From Palsa-870 sp039935415 (lineage in GTDB: Bacteria > Chloroflexota > Dormibacteria > Dormibacterales > Dormibacteraceae), in the NCBI GenBank assembly GCA_039935415.1, contig JBDTKH010000004.1, forward strand, positions 1 through 64,000: 64,000 nucleotides of DNA. The letters are read 5' to 3'. Below, piece by piece: positions 59,642-64,000 of the stretch. Below the pieces are notes generated by a model that saw only the letters and a list, made by a program, of their open reading frames with translations, did not search any database and had not been told where the DNA came from. A program made the translations under genes and the position numbers. Position 1 is the stretch's first letter. Each line of letters starts with the position of its first letter.

Positions 59642-60785
59642 TACTCGCGGCCTTGGCTGGTGCCTTGGTTGCGGCCTTATCACCTTCGATGAACTCCTCC
59701 ACCAGGCGCCGTGCCTCGTTGTCGCTGTACTGCACAGGAGGAGATTTCATGAAGTAGGAGCTGGGTCCCTCCAGCGCCCCCCCGATCCTCCTGTCGAGCG
59801 CCAGCTTTGCACACCGCACGGCGTCGATGACGATGCCGGCCGAGTTGGGCGAGTCGACGACCTCGAGCTTGAGCTCGACGTTGAGCGGAACATCGCCGAA
59901 CGAGCGCCCTTCGAGCCGGATGTAGGCCCACTTGCGGTCGTGCAGCCAGGGCACGTAGTCGGAGGGCCCGATGTGGACGTTGTCGGCGCCTACGTCGTAG
60001 TCGAGCTGCGACGTGACGGAGCGGGTCTTGGAGATCTTCTTCGACATGAGCCGGTCGCGCTCGAGCATGTTCAGGAAGTCGGTGTTGCCACCGAAGTTGA
60101 GCTGGTAGGTGCGCTCGAGCTTGACGCCGCGATCGCGGAACAGGCGAGTCAGCACGCGGTGGATGATCGTCGCGCCGACCTGGGACTTGATGTCGTCGCC
60201 GATGATCGGCAAGCCCTTGTCCTTGAACCGCTTCTGCCAGTACGGCTCGCGCCCGATGAACACCGGTATGCAGTTGACGAACCCGACCCCGGCGGCCAGC
60301 GCCTGCTCGACGTACCACTTGGTCGCCTCTTCGGATCCGACAGGCAGGTAGCTGACAACGACGTCGGCTTTCGTCTTCTTCAGGATCCCGACGACATCGG
60401 AGGTCTCTCCAGGCGCCTTCAGCACGATGTCCGCCAGGTACTTGCCGATGCCGTCGTGGGTCATTCCTCGCTGGACCTTGACCCCGATCTTCGGCACGTC
60501 GCTGAACTTCACGGTGTTGTTCGGGCCGGCGAAGATCGCTTCTGAAAGGTCGAGGCCGACTTTCTTCTTGTCGATGTCGAACGCGGCGACAAACTCGATG
60601 TCGCTGATGTGGTAGCCGCCGAGGTCGACGTGCATCAGGCCGGGAACCGCCTGCTTCGGGGATGCGTTGCGGTAGTAGTGCACGCCCTGCACAAGTGCGG
60701 ATGCGCAGTTGCCGACCCCCACTATCGCGACGCGGACCTTCCCGTGATGACCGTTCTTCTGACCGTTCTTCTGACCGTTCTTCAA
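59583..60785 (-). CDS. ino1: Inositol-3-phosphate synthase
   Basis: 400 residues from TTG 60785 with AGGAGG 8 nt upstream. KVRVAIVGVGNCASALVQGV (NAD site), VAAFDIDKKKVG, VVSYLPVGSEEATKWY, IPVFIGREPYWQKRFKDKGL, PIIGDDIKSQVGATI, LNFGGNTDFLNM, KSPPVQYSDNEARR are the bacterial/archaeal-type Ino1 blocks. Makes L-myo-inositol-1-phosphate from glucose-6-phosphate, the head group for the lipids encoded downstream. The N-terminus has KNGQ repeated, the C-terminus is Ala/Lys/Arg-rich. Overlaps the arsR stop (4 nt). Confidence 0.94.
   Translation of the reverse strand: MKNGQKNGQKNGHHGKVRVAIVGVGNCASALVQGVHYYRNASPKQAVPGLMHVDLGGYHISDIEFVAAFDIDKKKVGLDLSEAIFAGPNNTVKFSDVPKIGVKVQRGMTHDGIGKYLADIVLKAPGETSDVVGILKKTKADVVVSYLPVGSEEATKWYVEQALAAGVGFVNCIPVFIGREPYWQKRFKDKGLPIIGDDIKSQVGATIIHRVLTRLFRDRGVKLERTYQLNFGGNTDFLNMLERDRLMSKKISKTRSVTSQLDYDVGADNVHIGPSDYVPWLHDRKWAYIRLEGRSFGDVPLNVELKLEVVDSPNSAGIVIDAVRCAKLALDRRIGGALEGPSSYFMKSPPVQYSDNEARRLVEEFIEGDKAATKAPAKAASNGRVRRIARTKTAATAARR
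60749..60784 (-). repeat. Three 12-bp tandem repeats in the ino1 N-terminus
   Basis: GACCGTTCTTCT occurs three times in a row (last copy with one change), encoding KNGQ-KNGQ-KNG. In-frame unit length means copy number can vary without breaking ino1. Confidence 0.85.
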
Positions 60786-61105
60786 GCCCCTACCTCCTCG
60801 CGTACTTTCACTGTTTCTTGGATTCCAAGCAGCCGGTCCAGCTGCGCGCGCTCTTTCGCGATGTTCTCGACGTCGAGCGAGCAGTAGACCTGGCGGCCGT
60901 CACGCCGCGTCCTGATCACACCGCCGAGGCGGAGTGTCCGCAGGTGCCACGAGATGCGTGGCTGGCTCATGCGGAGGTGGGTGGCGAGATCGTTGACGTT
61001 CTCCTCGCCGACCTTGCCCAGGCGCTCGAGGATGCGCAGGCGCGTGGGGTTGGCGAAGGCCAGGAAGTGGTCTGGAAGCTCGTGGCTCGGGCTCTGGAGA
61101 AACAT
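60782..61105 (-). CDS. ArsR-family transcriptional regulator heading the inositol-lipid operon
   Basis: 107 residues. Winged helix: FLAFANPTRLRILERLGKVG, NVNDLATHLRMSQPRISWHL (recognition helix), LRLGGVIRTRRDGRQVYCSL. The metal-binding ELCVCDL motif of ArsR/SmtB is absent, so a non-metal signal is likely. ATG 61105 lies inside an operator-like inverted repeat. Its stop overlaps ino1, so it probably autoregulates and sets inositol-lipid synthesis. Confidence 0.9.
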   Translation of the reverse strand: MFLQSPSHELPDHFLAFANPTRLRILERLGKVGEENVNDLATHLRMSQPRISWHLRTLRLGGVIRTRRDGRQVYCSLDVENIAKERAQLDRLLGIQETVKVREEVGA

Positions 61106-61149
61106 AAAGCTTGCTTTATGGAAGTCTAATACATAAAGGCTTCGTTATG
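61103..61149 (-). promoter_or_regulatory. Paired ArsR operator sites over the arsR-ino1 promoter
   Basis: Site 1 CATAAAGCTTGCTTTATG (61103-61120) is a perfect inverted repeat overlapping the start codon; site 2 CATAAAGGCTTCGTTATG (61132-61149) is an imperfect copy 29 bp upstream. A -10-like TATTAG lies between them on the minus strand. Two ordered sites around a promoter suit cooperative autorepression. Confidence 0.75.
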
Positions 61150-61190
61150 TGTGGCCGGGTCGGAGGAGGCAGGGCCCCGACCGCGGCCGG

Positions 61191-61769
61191 CTAGGGGCGG
61201 CGGACCAGGTCGAGGAACTCCGCGCGCGTGCGCGGGTCTTTGCGGAAGGTGCCGAGCATGCACGATGTGATCATCTGGCCGCCCGGCTTCTGCACGCCGC
61301 GCATCTCCATGCAGAGGTGGCGCGCCTCGACGACGACCCCCACGCCTTTAGGCGTGAGCACCCCGTTTAGCGCCTCCGCAACCTCTGTGGTCAGCTTCTC
61401 CTGCAGCTGCAGCCGGTGGGCGAAGATCCCGACCAGGCGCGGAATCTTGCTCAACCCGACGACCTTTCCGCGCGGCAGGTAACCGACGTGGCAGCTGCCG
61501 AAGAAAGGGAGCATGTGATGTTCGCAAAGGCTGTAGAAGGGGATGTCCTTGACGACGACCATCTGGTCGTAGTTCTGGTCGAAGACGGCGTCCGCGACGA
61601 CGTCTTCGGGTTGCACGCCGTAACCGTCGGTGAGCTCCCGCAGGGCCCGCGACACGCGGCCGGGCGTCGCCTGCAGGCCCTGGCGGTCGGGATCCTCGCC
61701 TAGCTCGACGAGGAGGGATTCGATCAAGGCCGGTATCCGGTCGCCGGGCTCGACCTTGGGGTTGGCCAT
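61191..61769 (-). CDS. folE: GTP cyclohydrolase I
   Basis: 192 residues from ATG 61769. Zinc and active site: YSLCEHHMLPFFG and RHLCMEMRGVQKPGG; also TPGRVSRALRELTDGY, GLSKIPRLVGIFAHRLQLQE, SCMLGTFRKDPRTRAEFL. Makes dihydroneopterin triphosphate for folate. The longer open frame to 62192 overlaps the PHP gene and is rejected. About 85 bp with no gene separates it from the arsR promoter. Confidence 0.95.
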   Translation of the reverse strand: MANPKVEPGDRIPALIESLLVELGEDPDRQGLQATPGRVSRALRELTDGYGVQPEDVVADAVFDQNYDQMVVVKDIPFYSLCEHHMLPFFGSCHVGYLPRGKVVGLSKIPRLVGIFAHRLQLQEKLTTEVAEALNGVLTPKGVGVVVEARHLCMEMRGVQKPGGQMITSCMLGTFRKDPRTRAEFLDLVRRP

Positions 61770-61795
61770 GGCCCGAATGGTCACACAATTGGTTG

Positions 61796-62800
61796 GTGGA
61801 TGCCATCGCAGTCGCGCAGGCCCTGTCGGAGATCGGCTACCTGCTGCGCCAGGAGCCGAAAGAGGTCTTCCGCGCCAAGGCATTCTCGCTGGCGGCATGG
61901 TCGATCGCGGTTCAACGTCCGGACCTTGCCCGCCTTCACAAGCTGAACGACCTGACCTCGATTGAGGGCGTCGGCGCGGGCATCGCGAAGGTGATCGCCG
62001 AGGTGCTGGACACCAGGCACAGCCGCTACCTCGACCGGCTGCGGGAGCAGATGCAGCAGCCCGCCCGCACCGATGAATCCGTGCTGGATCTTTCGCAGTA
62101 CCGAGGCGACGTCCACTCCCACACGAACTGGAGCGACGGCAAGGTTCCGATGCTCGAGATGGCGCGCGGCGCGGAGGCAGCCGGCTACTCATACCTCGGC
62201 ATCACGGACCACTCGCCCCGGATCAAGGTGGTCCACGGCCTCGACGCCGCGCGGCTGCTGGCCCAGTCCCAGCAGATGGCGGAAGTGCAGGCGCAGGTGC
62301 CAGGCGTAACGCTGCTGCAGGGCATCGAGGTGGACATCCTCGAGGACGGCGCGCTCGACCTTCCCGACGCTGTGCTCGAGCTGCTGGACATCGTGATCGC
62401 GTCGCCCCACGTCAAGCTTCGGCAGGAACCAGCGTCCATGACCGAGCGGATGCTGCGCGCCGTGTCGCACCCGCACGTCGACGTGATCGGCCACCCCACC
62501 GGCCGGCGGCCAGGCTCGCGCGAAGGCGCGAACTACGATTTCGAGGCGGTCTTCAAGGAGGCCGCGCGCAACCATGTTGCGCTCGAGATCGACTGCGATC
62601 CAGCACGCATGGACCTCTCGCCCGAGATGGCCAGGCTGGCGCTCGAGCTGGGCTGCAACTTCACACTCGACGCCGACGCGCACGCTCCCGCGGAGTTCGC
62701 CTACGTGCCAATGGGGATGTGGATGGCTCGGCGTGCCGGCATTCCCAAGGAGCGGATCCTCAACTTTCTGCCGGTCGACGAGCTGACACGCGAGCTGTAG
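61796..62800 (+). CDS. HhH-PHP protein, PolX-like without the polymerase core
   Basis: 334 residues from GTG 61796 (6 nt below CACAAT; TTG 61793 is possible). N-terminal PolX-type helical/HhH domain (about 1-85: YLLRQEPKEVFRAKAFSLAA, LTSIEGVGAGIAKVIAEVL), then a complete PHP domain: DVHSHTNWSDG, GITDHS, GIEVDI, IASPH, IGHPTGR, DADAHAP. The nucleotidyltransferase part of PolX is missing, leaving a DNA-binding metal phosphoesterase; probable 3'-5' exonuclease or AP endonuclease in repair. Confidence 0.85.
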   Translation: MDAIAVAQALSEIGYLLRQEPKEVFRAKAFSLAAWSIAVQRPDLARLHKLNDLTSIEGVGAGIAKVIAEVLDTRHSRYLDRLREQMQQPARTDESVLDLSQYRGDVHSHTNWSDGKVPMLEMARGAEAAGYSYLGITDHSPRIKVVHGLDAARLLAQSQQMAEVQAQVPGVTLLQGIEVDILEDGALDLPDAVLELLDIVIASPHVKLRQEPASMTERMLRAVSHPHVDVIGHPTGRRPGSREGANYDFEAVFKEAARNHVALEIDCDPARMDLSPEMARLALELGCNFTLDADAHAPAEFAYVPMGMWMARRAGIPKERILNFLPVDELTREL

Positions 62801-62834
62801 GTCGCGAACGGCGCGCAGATTACGATCTCCATCA

Positions 62835-63743
62835 ATGGCGAAAGTCGGGATCATGATCGAGGGGCAGGAGGGCCTCACATGGGAGAGGTGGCGCCGCATC
62901 TGCCACGACACTGACACTCTGGGATTCGCCTCGCTTCGCCGCAGCGATCACCTCATCTCGCTGATGGGAGCACCCGAGCGCGATTGCATCGAGTGCTGGA
63001 CCTCGCTTGCGCTCGCGGCCGAATGGACGAAGCGGATCGAATTCGGACCAATGGTCAGCCCGATGACGTTTCGCTTTCCAGGGGTGCTGGCCAAGATCGC
63101 CGCGACCGTCGACGCACTTTCGGGCGGGCGGCTCATCCTCGGCGTGGGGGCGGGATGGAATGCGAACGAGCACACCGTCTTCGGCATCTCGTTCTACACG
63201 GAGAGAGAACGCTTCGAGCGGCTCGAAGCAGGCATCAAGGCCATGCGCGCCATCTGGGACACGACAAACCCGAAACCGGCGCGTCATCCGATCCCGCTGT
63301 TGATCGGCGGCAAGGGCGCCAAGCGAACGCTCCCGCTCGTCGCTCGAGAGGCGTTCGAGTGGAACCTCTCGCGACTGGACGCCGACATGTTCCGCGACCG
63401 GCGCGATGTGCTGGAGCAGTGCTGTCGAGATATCGGACGCGATCCGGCGACGATCCGGCGCTCGATGATGACGAGCTACATCATCGGCCGCGATCGATCA
63501 GAGCTGTTGGACCGCGCGTCGCAGGTGCGCGAGGTGGTGCCCGACCTGGCGCGCTTGAGCCCGGAAGAGGTGCTCGAAAATCGAAAGACGGCCTGGCTGG
63601 TTGGTACGCCCGACGAGATCGCCGAGCGGATGCGCGATTTGAGCCGGATCGGCATCGACCTGTTCATGCTCCAGCACTTCCTCCTCGACGACGCCGACGC
63701 GCTGAAGCTGTTAGCCAGCGAAGTCATCCCGGCGGTGGCTTAA
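62835..63743 (+). CDS. LLM-class F420-dependent oxidoreductase
   Basis: 302 residues. Luciferase-like TIM barrel: RRSDHLISL, GPMVSPMTFRFPGVLAKIAA, GGRLILGVGAGWNANEH, PIPLLIGGKGAKRTLPLVA, WLVGTPDEIAERM. The sequence class (SDHL, GAGW, IGG) is that of F420- rather than FMN-dependent members, consistent with the F420 operon in the window. Substrate unknown. ATG is 8 nt from TACGAT (leaderless). Confidence 0.85.
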   Translation: MAKVGIMIEGQEGLTWERWRRICHDTDTLGFASLRRSDHLISLMGAPERDCIECWTSLALAAEWTKRIEFGPMVSPMTFRFPGVLAKIAATVDALSGGRLILGVGAGWNANEHTVFGISFYTERERFERLEAGIKAMRAIWDTTNPKPARHPIPLLIGGKGAKRTLPLVAREAFEWNLSRLDADMFRDRRDVLEQCCRDIGRDPATIRRSMMTSYIIGRDRSELLDRASQVREVVPDLARLSPEEVLENRKTAWLVGTPDEIAERMRDLSRIGIDLFMLQHFLLDDADALKLLASEVIPAVA

Positions 63744-63752
63744 CCTGGCCCA

Positions 63753-64000
63753 ATGGATTTCGAGCTCAGCACATCCGAGAAGGCGTTCGCGGAAGAAGTC
63801 AGGGTGTGGCTGAAGGCCAATACCCCGCGCAAGGACGATGTTGACGAGTCGAGCATGGAAGGATTCGTTGAAAGTCGCCGCGCCTGGCAGAAGAAGCTCT
63901 ACGACGCCGGCTACGTCGGTATCACCTGGCCCAAGGAGTACGGCGGGCGCGGCGCCGGCTTCATGGAGCAGCTGATCTTCAACGACGAGATGATCAAGGC
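63753..64000 (+). CDS. Acyl-CoA dehydrogenase, N-terminal part (runs off the window)
   Basis: About 82 residues visible. FELSTSEKAFAEEVRVWLKA and LYDAGYVGITWPKEYGGRG are the N-terminal helical domain of ACADs; the block WPKEYGGRG is highly typical. The 3' end is outside the window. ATG 63753 is 6 nt from TAACCT, which overlaps the stop codon of the upstream gene, so it is leaderless but close enough to be cotranscribed too. Confidence 0.85.
   Translation, partial: MDFELSTSEKAFAEEVRVWLKANTPRKDDVDESSMEGFVESRRAWQKKLYDAGYVGITWPKEYGGRGAGFMEQLIFNDEMIK

Noticed and set aside
60749..60784. 12-bp tandem repeats as a regulatory minisatellite
   Set aside because: They are in frame within the ino1 N-terminus and simply encode KNGQ repeats; listed as a coding repeat only.

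Overview
High-GC bacterial chromosome segment with about 65 protein-coding loci, densely packed in short operons. I see no rRNA, convincing tRNA, CRISPR array, phage or intact insertion sequence. The gene content points to a free-living aerobe from the Actinomycetota/Chloroflexota/Dormibacterota side of the tree. Reasons: a coenzyme F420 operon with an F420-dependent glucose-6-phosphate dehydrogenase, a phosphatidylinositol-mannoside-type lipid operon (inositol phosphate synthase, CDP-alcohol transferase, PimA-like transferase, two acyltransferases), a MoaD-MoaE fusion, a GH15 glucoamylase, a PknB-type kinase and CHASE2 cyclases. The phylum is an inference.

Layout. 1-4.2 kb: end of a cyclic-nucleotide-binding protein, a PadR/HAAS pair, then an eroded stretch with a frameshifted reductase, a lipoprotein esterase, a broken membrane gene and duplicated 3'-end debris. 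4.2-15 kb: SufR-like regulator with NAD(P)HX epimerase and an MBL exonuclease, ATP-dependent DNA ligase with a second MBL protein, a CPA1 antiporter, a GT87-like protein, ClpP, an O-methyltransferase, MoaD-MoaE and a SLOG protein. 15-24.7 kb: ATP-type PEP carboxykinase behind a palindrome; a probable five-gene minus operon (LysR, GT87, UPF0173, amidase, VWA); acyl-CoA carboxylase beta subunit. 24.7-34.4 kb: GH15, metallopeptidase, ADH/SDR divergent pair, DUF72, CHASE2-adenylate cyclase, Ser/Thr kinase, DUF4870. 34.4-43 kb: radical SAM, endonuclease III, YqeY, the F420 operon (fgd-cofC-cofE-cofD), a structured 236-nt element, BirA, a stop-interrupted sirtuin. 43-53 kb: a scrambled second CHASE2 cyclase, MFS, Nudix, GAF-GGDEF, MaoC-like, IspH, a frameshifted RDD protein, PIG-L deacetylase, HAD, 2-hydroxyacid dehydrogenase. 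53-61 kb: inositol-lipid operon led by an ArsR regulator and running into DnaX/HolB-like, HisC and HD genes. 61-64 kb: FolE, HhH-PHP protein, an LLM oxidoreductase and the start of an acyl-CoA dehydrogenase.

Expression. The strongest window-wide signal is promoter architecture. In at least 16 genes a -10 hexamer (usually TANNNT) lies only 6-8 nt before an ATG/GTG that has no Shine-Dalgarno sequence, which implies leaderless mRNAs. At several divergent gene pairs one TANNNTA heptamer can serve as the -10 for both directions. Genes inside operons use stop/start overlaps (ATGA, GTGA, TTGA, CTGA, TGATG), and a minority have good Shine-Dalgarno sequences.

Limits: all family calls are by reading the proteins, without searches. 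Frameshifts and stops in five loci could be real decay or assembly error.
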